This document shows, piece by piece, positions 1 through 9,500 of a stretch of DNA of 12,222 nt (within the stretch, counting starts at the first letter, position 1; each line of letters begins with the position of its first letter). The notes beneath the pieces are model-generated. The model did not search any database, was not told where the DNA came from, and worked only from the letters and a program-made list of their open reading frames with translations. The position numbers and the translations under genes are program-made. Origin of the DNA: CAYNNP01 sp964398215 (GTDB lineage Bacteria; Planctomycetota; Planctomycetia; Pirellulales; Pirellulaceae); NCBI GenBank assembly GCA_964398215.1, contig CAYNNP010000203.1, forward strand, positions 1-12,222, read 5' to 3'.

Positions 1-57
1 TACCCAGATTCTCAAGCCCTCAGAAAACGCCCTGCGGAACGCCGGTCACACCCAGGC

Positions 58-86
58 TTGACACTGCAATAGTGGCTGGTTACCGT
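58..86 (+). promoter_or_regulatory. possible sigma70-type promoter of the eight-gene operon
   Basis: A perfect TTGACA box lies at 58-63. With a 17-nt spacer the -10 position (81-86) reads TACCGT, which keeps only the T, A and final T of the consensus. A better -10-like word, TATAAA, is at 89-94 but the spacer would be 25 nt, which is too long. The position just upstream of the first gene makes a promoter sensible, but the -10 match is weak and the rest of 1-121 shows nothing else recognisable. Confidence 0.25.
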
Positions 87-110
87 TTTATAAATATTCA
101 TTGCTAGGCA

Positions 111-117
111 AGGGGGG
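111..117 (+). promoter_or_regulatory. ribosome binding site fixing the vWA gene start at GTG 122
   Basis: The purine run AGGGGGG ends 4 nt before GTG 122. An earlier in-frame TTG at 101 would put this run inside the gene and has no Shine-Dalgarno of its own. GTG 122 also makes the protein begin directly with its zinc ribbon (MQIQCNHC). Confidence 0.6.
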
Positions 118-121
118 TGCC

Positions 122-1135
122 GTGCAAATTCAGTGCAACCATTGCGAGAGTGTGTTTGACGTTGACCCAACCACTCTTACCGAAAATTCTTGCTGTCCCA
201 ACTGCATGGAAATATTTGAGGACGAAGGCCTGGAGAGTCCGCGTCGGGGAGCAGGCCAGATTCTTGTCAATGCATCGCTACCTGCAATTGGGTCCACCAT
301 CTTTCACACAGCAGCGTTGCTTCTGTGTGTACTCGTCAGTTGTCAACGAGAACCGGGCGCTGGTCCAGACGTGGTTGCTGAAATTGGCGAGTTGCCAACA
401 GAGACACTCAACGAATCTAACGAGGAATCGTTAGAACAAGAAGCAGAAAGTGAAACTGCCGAAGATGCTGATTCGCTCTCACTGGAAATCGAGGTGGCCA
501 TTCCTGAAGCCAGCCAAGTTTCGGCAACAAGTCTAGATCAATCGTTAGCTGAACTGATGCCATCCGGGGTTTCTGGTGGTGCGCTATCCGATATCGGTAG
601 CGTTGGTGGTGGCAGCGCTGGGCTTGGTGAGGGCGTTTCATTCATGGGAGTGAAGGCATATGGAAATCGCATCTGTGTGATTGCGGATAGCTCCGGGAGT
701 ATGTCTGGCAAAAAATTAAAATTTGTGAAACAAGAGATTCTAGAGACGATCACTAGTTTGCGTGGTGCAAAGCGATTCCAGCTAATCTTCTTCGCTAGCC
801 GATCAGACGGTTACCCACACGTTGGTTGGCGCCACCCTAAAGTAGATCGCAACAATCTGGTTGCGTATTTGGACGCAAAGTCTTCTGGTGGCGGCACAAA
901 CCCAACACCAGCTTTCCAAGATGCATTCAATTTGTCGCCACCACCAGATGTTATTTACTTCATGACCGATGGACTGTTTCCCGGAGATGTGCCCTCCCAA
1001 GTCGCATCGCTTAATACGAAACGTCCGAAGGTTCAGATCCATGCCATTTCGTTTATGGACCGTAGTTCCGAGTCGCTGATGCGACAAATCGCCGAGGACT
1101 CAGGGGGGACATACAACCATGTTGGCGGTTTCTGA
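122..1135 (+). CDS. zinc-ribbon, single-TM, von Willebrand factor A domain protein
   Basis: Probable 337-aa inner-membrane protein. Residues 1-35 form an MJ0042-type zinc ribbon with C5-x2-C8 and C25-x2-C28. A hydrophobic helix spans about 56-74, followed by an acidic Glu/Ser-rich linker (about 85-125), a Gly/Ser-rich stretch, and a vWA domain from about 175 to the end. The metal-ion-dependent adhesion site looks intact: D189-x-S191-x-S193, T259 in a GGGTN loop, and D283 in MTDG. The likely topology is a cytoplasmic zinc ribbon and a periplasmic vWA domain, which in this family binds protein ligands through a divalent metal. It is first in the operon and its end overlaps the next gene by 17 nt. 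LVSC at 71-74 resembles a lipobox, but the 55-residue leader before it is too long for normal lipoprotein export. The domains are clear; the role is inferred from context. Confidence 0.85.
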   Translation: MQIQCNHCESVFDVDPTTLTENSCCPNCMEIFEDEGLESPRRGAGQILVNASLPAIGSTIFHTAALLLCVLVSCQREPGAGPDVVAEIGELPTETLNESNEESLEQEAESETAEDADSLSLEIEVAIPEASQVSATSLDQSLAELMPSGVSGGALSDIGSVGGGSAGLGEGVSFMGVKAYGNRICVIADSSGSMSGKKLKFVKQEILETITSLRGAKRFQLIFFASRSDGYPHVGWRHPKVDRNNLVAYLDAKSSGGGTNPTPAFQDAFNLSPPPDVIYFMTDGLFPGDVPSQVASLNTKRPKVQIHAISFMDRSSESLMRQIAEDSGGTYNHVGGF

Positions 1136-2231
1136 TCGAGCTAGGCTGCTGTTTGTCCTTTCGCTTGTCTACTCAATTACTTTTACAATTGGATCATGCA
1201 GTGGCGATACGATCACGTTGTGGAATCTAGAGACGGTTGAAAAAGATGTTGCGTCTTTCAATTTCGATGGCGTGCTATTCCAGGACGGCACATCCTTGGA
1301 TTGGTCGATGATAAAGTCCGGAACGCTTTCCAGTAGGGATCAAACTACCTTTGATTCGTACCTGAAGAACGTTGGCCAGTTGCTGTATCGAATTCGTATT
1401 CGTCTTCAAAGCAAGGACTACAAGGGAGCCGGTGAAAACGCCGAGGCCATCTACAAACACTATCGAACACGTAACTCCAAGATGGCTTATCTGGTATGTC
1501 AAGCCATTATGTGGGCGAGATTAGCGGACGGACATCGTGCAGCAGCGGTTGATCCTTATTTGCGATGCTATGCGATCTTAAAATCGTCCCCTGGTCTAGA
1601 AAAGTCGCTACCTGGTGATCGACGTCTAAAGTACGACGCCAAGAGTGGCGTATGCGACGAACTGCAGCCAATATGGTTCGACAAGGTGGCTGTTGAAAAA
1701 GCAATGCCGGCAGTAACGGCCACAATTCGCGAACTCAATTCGCCTCCGCCAGCTGCAAGAATCTATTTTGCATCGATGGCAATGACCACAGGTAAATCTA
1801 GTTTCGCGAGTTCGATACTTGCAGGACTCAACAGCACCGATGGGTCTCTGGGCGAGTTGGTGATGATTCTGAAATCACAAAACGAGGTAGAAAACGGTAC
1901 GGGATCGGTCACAGTAAAGGCTTTGCTGGAGCAGTCCGAATCGCTCAGCGAATCAAACCGACCGCTTGCCTATTATTGGTGTGGTATTCATCAAGCAAAA
2001 ACGGACCTAGATGGTGGCCTTTTGCTCTTGCTGCGAGTTCCCGCGCTGTATGGTGAACGTCATCCAGACTTAGCGGCTGCAGCGATTTCCGCGGCGTTAA
2101 AACTTGTAACTTCCGCCGATCAAAATCAACGTGCTTCTGTGTTACGCCGGGAGTTGCTGGAATCCTTTCCCGATACATTTCACGCAAAGAATCTACTCCG
2201 AGATATAAATGTTGCTACTGATGACAACTAA
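1119..2231 (+). CDS. exported helical protein of unknown function, possible lipoprotein
   Basis: 370 aa, ATG start inside the end of the vWA gene (17-nt overlap), which suggests translational coupling. The N-terminus is a signal peptide: basic residues R7 and R9, a hydrophobic core at 10-24, then I24-G25-S26-C27, which could be a lipobox with C27 as the lipidated cysteine. Otherwise cleavage near 27-29 by signal peptidase I is possible. The mature part looks mainly alpha-helical, with alternating short helices (for example around 95-125, where 'YKGAGENAEAIYKHY' resembles a TPR second helix, and around 290-340). No catalytic motif or family signature is recognised. Its place between the vWA and ExbB genes suggests an envelope-facing part of the same machine; that is inference only. 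Confidence 0.8.
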   Translation: MLAVSDRARLLFVLSLVYSITFTIGSCSGDTITLWNLETVEKDVASFNFDGVLFQDGTSLDWSMIKSGTLSSRDQTTFDSYLKNVGQLLYRIRIRLQSKDYKGAGENAEAIYKHYRTRNSKMAYLVCQAIMWARLADGHRAAAVDPYLRCYAILKSSPGLEKSLPGDRRLKYDAKSGVCDELQPIWFDKVAVEKAMPAVTATIRELNSPPPAARIYFASMAMTTGKSSFASSILAGLNSTDGSLGELVMILKSQNEVENGTGSVTVKALLEQSESLSESNRPLAYYWCGIHQAKTDLDGGLLLLLRVPALYGERHPDLAAAAISAALKLVTSADQNQRASVLRRELLESFPDTFHAKNLLRDINVATDDN

Positions 2232-2264
2232 CTGGCAGCAACAAAAAATGAAGGCATTTAACTA

Positions 2265-3104
2265 ATGACGAAACTAAAGAGGCGAGTGCTAACTTTCTCC
2301 CGTGTTGGCGCCGTTTTACTTGGGATGATGCTCATTGTGTTGCTTCTCAACTCGATGGCCAAACTGCAAGGGCAAGACATTGTGATGGCCCCAGGCGAGA
2401 GCACCGCAGCGCCGGCGGCAAACGCTATTCCAACAACAAGCGGGATAGATGCGCCAGCGAGTGGCAACAAAGGCAAAAGTCTTTTTGATGTGCTAGCCGA
2501 TGGAGGCGTAGTCGGAGGCCTTCTGCTGTTGCTCTCAGTTGTCGCTGTAGGCCTGGTCATTGAACACGCATTGACGATTCGCAAAGGGGTTGTAATGCCC
2601 GATGATTTCCTGCAGGGAGTGGAAAGCCTGATCGCAGCGGACCAGATAGACGATGCGATCGAGTACTGCGATGATCCCGCGAACGATTCGCTGTCTGCAC
2701 ACGTGGTTCTTGCTGGCTTGGAACGCTTTCGCGGAAGCCAGTTTGGATTTGCAGAGTACAAGTCTGCGGTCGAAGAAGCGGGTGAAGATCAGACTGGTCG
2801 CTTGTACCGCAAAACAGAAGTGCTGGGGTTGATTGGCGCGGTCAGTCCCATGCTAGGTTTGACGGGTACCGTCTTGGGGATGATCGTCGCCTTCAACACG
2901 ATCGCTGACTCCGGTGGAATGGCTAAACCTGATGAATTGGCCGATGGAATTAGCCAAGCTTTAGTGACAACCTTATTGGGCTTGATCGTCGCGATTCCGA
3001 CGATGGTCGCATATAGTTTCTTTCGAAACCGAATTGATTCTCTGGTTTCCGAAGCTGGCAAACGCATCGAACGGATCATGATGCCATTGGGGCGTCGAAA
3101 ATGA
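2265..3104 (+). CDS. MotA/TolQ/ExbB-type proton channel family protein
   Basis: 279 aa. It forms the ion-conducting ring of an ExbBD/TolQR-type motor in the inner membrane, using proton (or sodium) flow to drive movement in the envelope. An N-terminal hydrophobic segment (14-32, ending S-M-A) looks like a cleavable signal peptide. It is followed by a Pro/Ala/Ser-rich periplasmic stretch (about 33-72). The three family helices follow: 81-103, 186-212 and 232-253, with a cytoplasmic domain between the first and second. The helix-2 signature P195-MLGLTGTVLGM and the helix-3 pattern 'ALVTTLLGLIVAIP' (232-245) are typical of the family. There is no long cytoplasmic tail of the ZorA type. A GAAGG (2250-2254) precedes the ATG by 10 nt. 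The stop overlaps the start of the first ExbD gene by ATGA. The paralogue cannot be named tolQ or exbB safely. Confidence 0.93.
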   Translation: MTKLKRRVLTFSRVGAVLLGMMLIVLLLNSMAKLQGQDIVMAPGESTAAPAANAIPTTSGIDAPASGNKGKSLFDVLADGGVVGGLLLLLSVVAVGLVIEHALTIRKGVVMPDDFLQGVESLIAADQIDDAIEYCDDPANDSLSAHVVLAGLERFRGSQFGFAEYKSAVEEAGEDQTGRLYRKTEVLGLIGAVSPMLGLTGTVLGMIVAFNTIADSGGMAKPDELADGISQALVTTLLGLIVAIPTMVAYSFFRNRIDSLVSEAGKRIERIMMPLGRRK

Positions 3105-3514
3105 GATTGTCTAAACGCAACCGCGAACCTAACGCGGCTATCAATATGACACCGATGATTGATGTGGTGTTCTTGTTGATTGTTTTCTTTATGACTGTAT
3201 CTCAAGTCTCGGAGGCTAATCATGCGCCAGTGCAGTTGCCACAGTTGAAAGGATCCAAGGATCAATCGCCGAAAACATTAACAATCAACGTCACATCAGC
3301 AGATGTGATCATGATTTCAGGAAACGCGGTCTCGCTAACCGAGGTCATCAACATCACACTTCAAGAGATCCAGCGTGCTGGCAACGCTGACATGGTGACC
3401 GTTGTGCTGCGGGCGGATCTAACGGCTTCAAGCGAAACGGTCAATGATATCGTCGATGCAATGTCTCAGCTAAAAGTACGACGAATACGCTTTGCCGTGC
3501 AGGTACCTCAGTAG
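3101..3514 (+). CDS. ExbD/TolR-type biopolymer transport protein, first copy
   Basis: 137 aa, starting in the ATGA overlap with the ExbB-type gene. It has a short basic cytoplasmic N-terminus, the family signature N15-M-T-P-M-I-D21 at the start of a single helix (about 18-36), and a periplasmic domain of about 95 residues. D21 matches the aspartate that is protonated during the motor cycle in ExbD/TolR proteins. The Pro in 'TPMID' is the family consensus. In known systems an ExbD dimer sits inside the ExbB pentamer pore. The immediately following second ExbD makes a heterodimer here likely. Length is normal for the family. Confidence 0.93.
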   Translation: MRLSKRNREPNAAINMTPMIDVVFLLIVFFMTVSQVSEANHAPVQLPQLKGSKDQSPKTLTINVTSADVIMISGNAVSLTEVINITLQEIQRAGNADMVTVVLRADLTASSETVNDIVDAMSQLKVRRIRFAVQVPQ

Positions 3515-3521
3515 ATCGATC

Positions 3522-3950
3522 ATGAAATTATCTAGCCAAAATGCAAATCGTTCCAAAAAGGTCGAGTTGTCGATGACCAGTATGATCGATGTTGTCTTTC
3601 TATTGTTGATCTTCTTCATGGTCACTGCCAGCTTTCGAAAGACGGAACGTGAGCTCGATCCTGCCGTAATGTCTCAGCAGCAAAATAGCAAAGGAAGTGA
3701 CGACGATTTCGAGCCCGTGATTGTCGAGGTACTCGGCTCTGGCGGACGATCCTTTTATCGTGTCGGAACAACTGTTTACGATTCTCCCGACGAACTAACA
3801 AAACTACTACGACAATTTGATCAAAAAGACGACGGCGCTTATGTTAAAGTAAGCGATGAATCAGAGTTTGGGTTTGCGGCACGCGCAATGCAAGCGTGTA
3901 AGACTGCGGGGTTTCCGGCGGTATCCTATATCCCGTGGGATGGAACCTAG
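3522..3950 (+). CDS. ExbD/TolR-type biopolymer transport protein, second copy
   Basis: 142 aa, beginning 7 nt after the first ExbD stop. The frame is open from 3492, but ATG 3522 puts the basic N-terminus (K2, R10, K12, K13) and the membrane helix (about 21-38) in the usual places and avoids overlap. The signature reads M18-T-S-M-I-D23: the pore aspartate is kept, but the consensus proline before MID is replaced by S20. The periplasmic part is acidic (SDDDFEP near 59-65) and differs strongly from that of the first copy, so these are diverged partners and not a recent duplication. The pair, like AglQ/AglS in Myxococcus, suggests an asymmetric stator. The next gene may start inside its last codons. 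Confidence 0.92.
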   Translation: MKLSSQNANRSKKVELSMTSMIDVVFLLLIFFMVTASFRKTERELDPAVMSQQQNSKGSDDDFEPVIVEVLGSGGRSFYRVGTTVYDSPDELTKLLRQFDQKDDGAYVKVSDESEFGFAARAMQACKTAGFPAVSYIPWDGT

Positions 3951-3999
3951 TGATACTGGATTCTTGGATCTTTGTTCCCTTGGGCAATCGGGTGTGTCA

Positions 4000-6579
4000 G
4001 TGAAGCTCTTGCAGTCAACGAATTGGCCGGCGGCAAACAAGCGAGTAATGTGCGCGCTGGTTGTCGGAATTTTGATGGCGGTGACTCCTGCGTCTGCACA
4101 AAATCGTACCGGGCAGATTCGTGGCGAACATGATCCTGAGCAAGCTGTCCAAGCGTATTTAGCACGACTGCAGCTAAATGCAGTTTTGACGCGACAATTG
4201 GAACGCATGATTGAATTGCCGGGTAGAAAAACGCAAAGGCAGAGTGATGTCAAGTCGTTGACTGACTTATACGTCAGACGACTACTCGAATCTGGCGACG
4301 ATCCAGGTCAACGCGATCAATTGATTGTTGGTGTGAATCGATTGCTTCGCAATCATCCCAACGCAAACACAACAGCGCTGCAAGTCATGCTGCTACAGGC
4401 CGATTATGCAGTGGCCGAAACGGCGACCGGTAAATGGCTAGACAATTCTGAGGATAGCAAGTCGTTCAGTGAGGCCGAAGAAATCGTTCTGCGCATCACA
4501 CCAGATCTACAGTCTCACCTAGCGGATTTGAAGGTGAAGATTGATCAAGCAAACAAGCGATTGGATGCTGCGACGACAGAAAAGCAATTGGCGATTATCG
4601 AGACTGAACTGTCAAAACTTTACCAAGTGAATGGACGCGCACAATTTTATCTGGCTTGGTCTCTGTATTACAAAGGCGTCCTGCGCCCCAAGGCAGTGAA
4701 CGCATCTGGCCTATTCCAACAATCGCGTGACTTGTTCCGAAATTTCTTGAAAATCGAAGGCGACTATGCGGATACAAACGCTGACGAAATCGATTTACAA
4801 TCGCCGGCGTTGGCTCGCGCGATGATCGGTTTGGCGCAAGCAGAAATCGGTGCGGGTAGCCTTTTAAACGCCGAGGCGGTGCTGCAAGTACTGGCTGATT
4901 CCCAAGCGCCGCTTGAACTCCGACAGCAACAAGGCTTTTGGTACCTACAGGGGCTAGTCAATGCGCAATTGTATGCAGAAGCTACTGACTTCGTTCGCAA
5001 GGCAGTCGTGTCAAAAGGCGAACATGATCCCGCAAGCATGTTGGCTATTAGTGTTCGTTCAGCGATCGCCGGGCTATCCAGAAGCCAGCATAGTTCAAAT
5101 GCAAAATCGCTCGGTTTTGCGGGTGTGTCTGGACTCGTCAACTTTGGGCGAATCGAGATTGCAATTCAGTTGTTGGAAAAGTACGAAGTGCCCATTGAAA
5201 ACCCTAACGATTTCTACTTGATGTGGATGAGTGGACAGCAGCACATGCAGGCTGCCGAGAAACTAAAAGACGTTGCGAGGTTCAGCAAAGCCGCAGAGCT
5301 TTTTCAGTCAGCGATGAAGCAACCAGAAGCGCAACAGGATCGCAAGTCGGCAAGTCGTTGCCAATATCAGTTGGCGTATTGTCAGTTTCAAATGGGTGAT
5401 CATCTTGTTGCGGCCAAAAACTACGCGTCAATGATCAATACGCTGACAAGTATTGATCGTGAAATGGCTGCGAACGCTGCTTGGATGGCATTTGTGGGTT
5501 ACCAAAAGTCGCTGAAAAACAATCCCGATTCGCGAGTTAAAGCAATCACTATGCTGGAAACGCTGAAGCGAAGTTTTCCTGAGTCACCGCATGCATCCAA
5601 AACCGACTACCAGATCAGTCTGCTACAGCGAGGATCTGAAACATCTGCAAAGTCGATGGCAAAACTCGATGCGATCGAGCCTGATAGCGATGACTATCGT
5701 AGTTCACGATACGACCTTGTGCTGATGGTCCACAAACAGTGGTCAGCCGCAGGGCCAGATAAACGTGATCAATTAACAGCCAAGCAGCTAGGGTATGTGG
5801 ATGCCTTTTTAAAGGCATCTCATTCCTCAGCTGAACCGAAACGCAAGTTAAAATGCGTTTTGATCGCAAGCGATGTACTGTTGAATGGGCCAACGCCAGA
5901 TCTTCCTGCAGCACAAAAGTACCTCTTGCTCGCGAACACGATTACCAAGCAACACAAAGACTTGGGGGATTCTGCTAGCGAATTTCGTTACCGAATGATG
6001 CAATTTGGCTTGGAGAAGGGAGATCGTGCCTTTGCATTGAAGTACGCGAAATGGTTGCAGGACAACTCTTCCGGTTCACCCTATGAAATTCCCGCATTAG
6101 TCCATCTAGCGCAAAATCTAACGGACAACGATCCGCAGGAAGGCTATCAGATTTTTCAGCGATTGACGGCCCTATTGGGGAAGGACCAGGAAACGCTGCT
6201 CGCAAACAAGAATGCCAAAATATCGATGTTCCAGTTTGCTAAGTACGCGCATGCCACTGGAAAGTTTGACGAAGCAGCAACAGCGATTGAACGTGTATTG
6301 AAAACTGACCCAAAAAACAAAACATACTTAAAGCTTGCCGGTCAATCATATTATAAATCGGGGAAATTTGGCCTTGCGGTGCCCATCTATCGGACGCTTG
6401 TTCGAGGCCTAAAGACGAACAGCGATGAATGGTATGCGGCAAAGTACTTTCACGTCGATAGCTTGTTGAAAACCGACGCTAAGAAAGGGCAGCAAGTTCT
6501 GAAGCAGTTTCAATTGATGCACAAAGATCTGCCCGCGACGTGGAATGCAAAGTTCCTTCAACTAAACAACGTGGAGTGA
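4000..6579 (+). CDS. large exported TPR-like helical protein
   Basis: 859 aa from GTG 4000, chosen because it gives a normal signal peptide: basic n-region ending K14-R15, hydrophobic core 17-28, cleavage after A31-S-A33 before Q34. Other in-frame starts are ATG 3940 (overlaps the ExbD stop, 20 residues longer), GTG 3994 and ATG 4048; the frame open from 3856 would overlap ExbD by 95 nt. The mature protein is almost all alpha-helical. TPR-like units are visible at about 452-480 ('LAYCQFQMGDHLVAAKNY') and 743-802 ('YAHATGKFDEAATAIERVL', 'AGQSYYKSGKFGLAVPIY'). A coiled-coil-like stretch lies at about 165-205. Such repeat proteins usually scaffold protein complexes, here presumably in the periplasm alongside the ExbBD motor. 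No enzyme motif is seen. It is followed after 3 nt by the next gene. Confidence 0.85.
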   Translation: MKLLQSTNWPAANKRVMCALVVGILMAVTPASAQNRTGQIRGEHDPEQAVQAYLARLQLNAVLTRQLERMIELPGRKTQRQSDVKSLTDLYVRRLLESGDDPGQRDQLIVGVNRLLRNHPNANTTALQVMLLQADYAVAETATGKWLDNSEDSKSFSEAEEIVLRITPDLQSHLADLKVKIDQANKRLDAATTEKQLAIIETELSKLYQVNGRAQFYLAWSLYYKGVLRPKAVNASGLFQQSRDLFRNFLKIEGDYADTNADEIDLQSPALARAMIGLAQAEIGAGSLLNAEAVLQVLADSQAPLELRQQQGFWYLQGLVNAQLYAEATDFVRKAVVSKGEHDPASMLAISVRSAIAGLSRSQHSSNAKSLGFAGVSGLVNFGRIEIAIQLLEKYEVPIENPNDFYLMWMSGQQHMQAAEKLKDVARFSKAAELFQSAMKQPEAQQDRKSASRCQYQLAYCQFQMGDHLVAAKNYASMINTLTSIDREMAANAAWMAFVGYQKSLKNNPDSRVKAITMLETLKRSFPESPHASKTDYQISLLQRGSETSAKSMAKLDAIEPDSDDYRSSRYDLVLMVHKQWSAAGPDKRDQLTAKQLGYVDAFLKASHSSAEPKRKLKCVLIASDVLLNGPTPDLPAAQKYLLLANTITKQHKDLGDSASEFRYRMMQFGLEKGDRAFALKYAKWLQDNSSGSPYEIPALVHLAQNLTDNDPQEGYQIFQRLTALLGKDQETLLANKNAKISMFQFAKYAHATGKFDEAATAIERVLKTDPKNKTYLKLAGQSYYKSGKFGLAVPIYRTLVRGLKTNSDEWYAAKYFHVDSLLKTDAKKGQQVLKQFQLMHKDLPATWNAKFLQLNNVE

Positions 6580-6582
6580 ATT

Positions 6583-9500
6583 GTGACCGGTCAGCAAAAC
6601 CAAGATTTCAGTGTGCTTTGTCAAGTCGCACGCGAGTTGTTTGCTGAACACGGAATGATTGGTAAAGAAGTTCTGGTGATTTTGACCGCTCGTGCGCAGC
6701 AGCTGGGACTGGATGGTGATGCGGTAGAGCGGGCGATAAGGTCGCTTGATAGTCCAGCCAGTCCAATCACTGATCCAAGAGTTCGGGTGGTGGATTCCTC
6801 CGTGCCTGACAAACGGTGGCAAACGTTGAATGATGCACATGCGAATCAAGACGATATCCCGATGGCCGTGTTGGTAACAAAAGACAACGATATTCCGACA
6901 GCACCTAGCGTTGTGCAGACCAGGCAGTCATCGCCGCCTGATAGGCACGAGCCAAAAACCAAAGAAAAAGAACCAAAGCCTGCGCCAAAGGCACGCGATG
7001 TTTTGTTTACCGAAATGCTTAACAAGAGGCTGGTTTCGAAAGCCAACATGCAACTCTTGCCTGATACGTTGGAACGATTGCTTGATTTTGGAGTTCGCCA
7101 AGCAGGACTGTCTCGGGTCTATGCGGAAGATCTTATCGTCGAGGTTTGTGACCAGAACTCGATCATAATCGTCAACAACGATCAAACAAAAGACGACCCA
7201 GCAACACTTACTTTTGCCAGTTACTGCAAGCAAGTTTTGACAACTGAAGGCGGAGTGACACGACAATTTGAAGTCAAGACAGACGCGCGCGCCAAGGAAC
7301 TACAGTTATCGCATCAACAACGAGACCGCGCACTGGAGTTAGTCCAAACCCCCAGCATCGATCGTGTTGCACGACGAACCGGTGCGTATGAGAGCTTTCT
7401 GCAAAGGTCGCTGCCCAAACACAAGAGCGTTGGACCAAATCTCGCCCTGGAATTGGAGGCGATAGGCGTCGAGCGATTCGGATTGCAGACCGAAAAAGTT
7501 GGGCGATTCGTTCGCGCTGTCGCAAAAGATTTGTCTATTCCGTTGCGAACTCGTCAAGCGGCGTTGGCGTTTTTTGCACGCAGCGTCAAAATGGCGATCG
7601 ACGGCAACAATTCGCTACCACGGCTTGCGAAAGAGGAACTGCTTAGTGAAGCCAAAAGACTTGAGCTGTCGCAGGAAGATGCTAGGAATCAAATCGATCA
7701 GCAGCTGGAGTTAAATCGACAAGAAACACGATCCGTGCGGCGCATGGACGCTTGGTTATTGAGGGCGTTGGTTGCCGTTGCCGTCTTGTCTGTGGCCATG
7801 GTTGGCTACATCACAATGTCCCGTAAGCCAGCTGTAGACGTCGCCACGAAATCGGAGCCCAGCGAAGCTGCAGGAATTCGTTCACCTGATTGGTGGACCC
7901 CCAAAATGCTCCTGTCGGTCGCTACCGCACGAGACGCGGTCCCATCGGCCGAGCAAGAATTGGATCGAATCAGATCCACGCTTGCCATCGACCGCCGCAA
8001 AGGGTGCGCATCGCTCGTTGGACGCTATTGCAAAATGGTGGACGACGCTGCGAACCTTGGTCCACAAGAGCCGATAGACAGCAGTTCAGATTCCGCGCAG
8101 CTGGAGGCATTGCGCAGTGTCGTTATCGAATCTTACGTTGTCGAACAAGATCTATCTGTACGGGAGTCTTGGCGTAACGAATTCTTCGCGGCGTTGGCGA
8201 CTGACGCACAGCTGACAATACGACAGCGAGCGTTCGAGCCCTTGTTTCACCGGATTTCTGACGTCGGAGAAATTTTGTCATCAAGCTCAGCGGATTCGGT
8301 TGCGAGCGCCGAGCTAGAGACTGCATTGAACGAACTGCTGCCAGATGTACCAATGTTTGGGGGCTCTGCAGAAACCATCTTTGAGCGGAGGCTGGCGGTT
8401 TTCCTGCGTGAAAAAATGACCGGGCAAGCGCAAGAGATGGACTTGGAGTTTTCCAATTACGTCACGTTGCTCGCTCACGCCAAACGCTCCCTTGATCCTG
8501 ACGCATTTGACAACTTCCAGCGTGGTCTACTTGATCAAGAGTTGTTGTCATTCTCGGATTCGCTCGGAAAGTTCGACTCGATCATCCGAGCGCGTTTGAT
8601 GCGTGAAGATTCTACCATTGCGACTAGTTGGATTTTGTCGACGTTCGAAAAGATGACGCCAGGAAAGGCGCGTGATGAATTGGCAAGCACTCTTTTAGAT
8701 ATCGTCAGTCTGCCTCCAATGCCAAACAAATCACCAGAACGAATTGCAGCAGCGATTCGAAAACAAATATCGGTAGTGCCACCTCAGGATAGTCAGTCGT
8801 TGAGTGCCGCCGAATGGGCGCCCAAATCAGAGTTAATCTTTAACGAGAGGTTAGCTGGCCCCGATGACATTAAAACGCTGGCTTTGCAGCTAGCTCGTTT
8901 TGCACATCACTTTGCAGAAGGTGAAGCATCATTGAACCTTGAGCGTCATCCCCAAGGCAATGGCATGGCGATTCTTTCTGAGCTGGAAGCACTGTCGACG
9001 TTTTCTCCGCCGACAAAGACACCGCCAAATAACCATGGAGTTTCGAGTTCGAATCAGCGTCTAATAGAACAAAATGTCGTGGCGGCATTGAATGCGAGAC
9101 CTGGATATAAAAATCGTTACGTCGAACGCGTTTTCACATACGCACCACGAGTGGAGGACGTTTCACCGGTGCTTGCTGCGCAGGTCATTGAGTTAGTGTT
9201 TTCGATGCAGCCGCAGGAAATGGAGCCCTTCGCGAAAAGGCTCCAATCCTTGTACCGATGGCGAACGTTTCGAATCGCGTTTATGGACGCACTTACTACA
9301 AGGCGCTCGACGAGTAAGCGAGTACTCGCCCAAGGGTTTGTGGGAGCAGAATTCGACGTTTCAGATCAAGATTGGCTTAACCAAGTACGTCTGAAGATTT
9401 TGGAAGACGTGCGAGATGACTTAAAAACAAGAAACGCAGGTCAAGCTGACAGTGCGCTAATGAATGCTTTGGGCGATTACGTTGCGAAGATATTCATACT

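Noticed and set aside
191..343. vWA protein as a lipoprotein with lipobox LVSC ending at C74
   Set aside because: A 55-residue zinc-ribbon domain precedes the hydrophobic helix, which is too long a leader for signal peptidase II substrates; a membrane anchor fits better.
2258..3265. Two long minus-strand ORFs opposite the ExbB/ExbD genes
   Set aside because: Their translations are Ser/Pro/Arg/Thr-rich and low in complexity, typical of antisense shadows, and the opposite strand encodes clear ExbB and ExbD proteins.
2265..3950. Zorya-type anti-phage defence (ZorA/ZorB)
   Set aside because: The ExbB-type protein lacks the long cytoplasmic coiled-coil tail of ZorA. There are two small ExbD proteins and no peptidoglycan-binding ZorB, and no ZorC/D/E-like helicase or nuclease is nearby.
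3856..3999. Upstream extension of the TPR gene to ATG 3856 (907 aa)
   Set aside because: It would overlap the ExbD gene by 95 nt and place about 48 arginine-rich residues before the signal peptide. GTG 4000 gives a normal export signal; ATG 3940 remains the main alternative.
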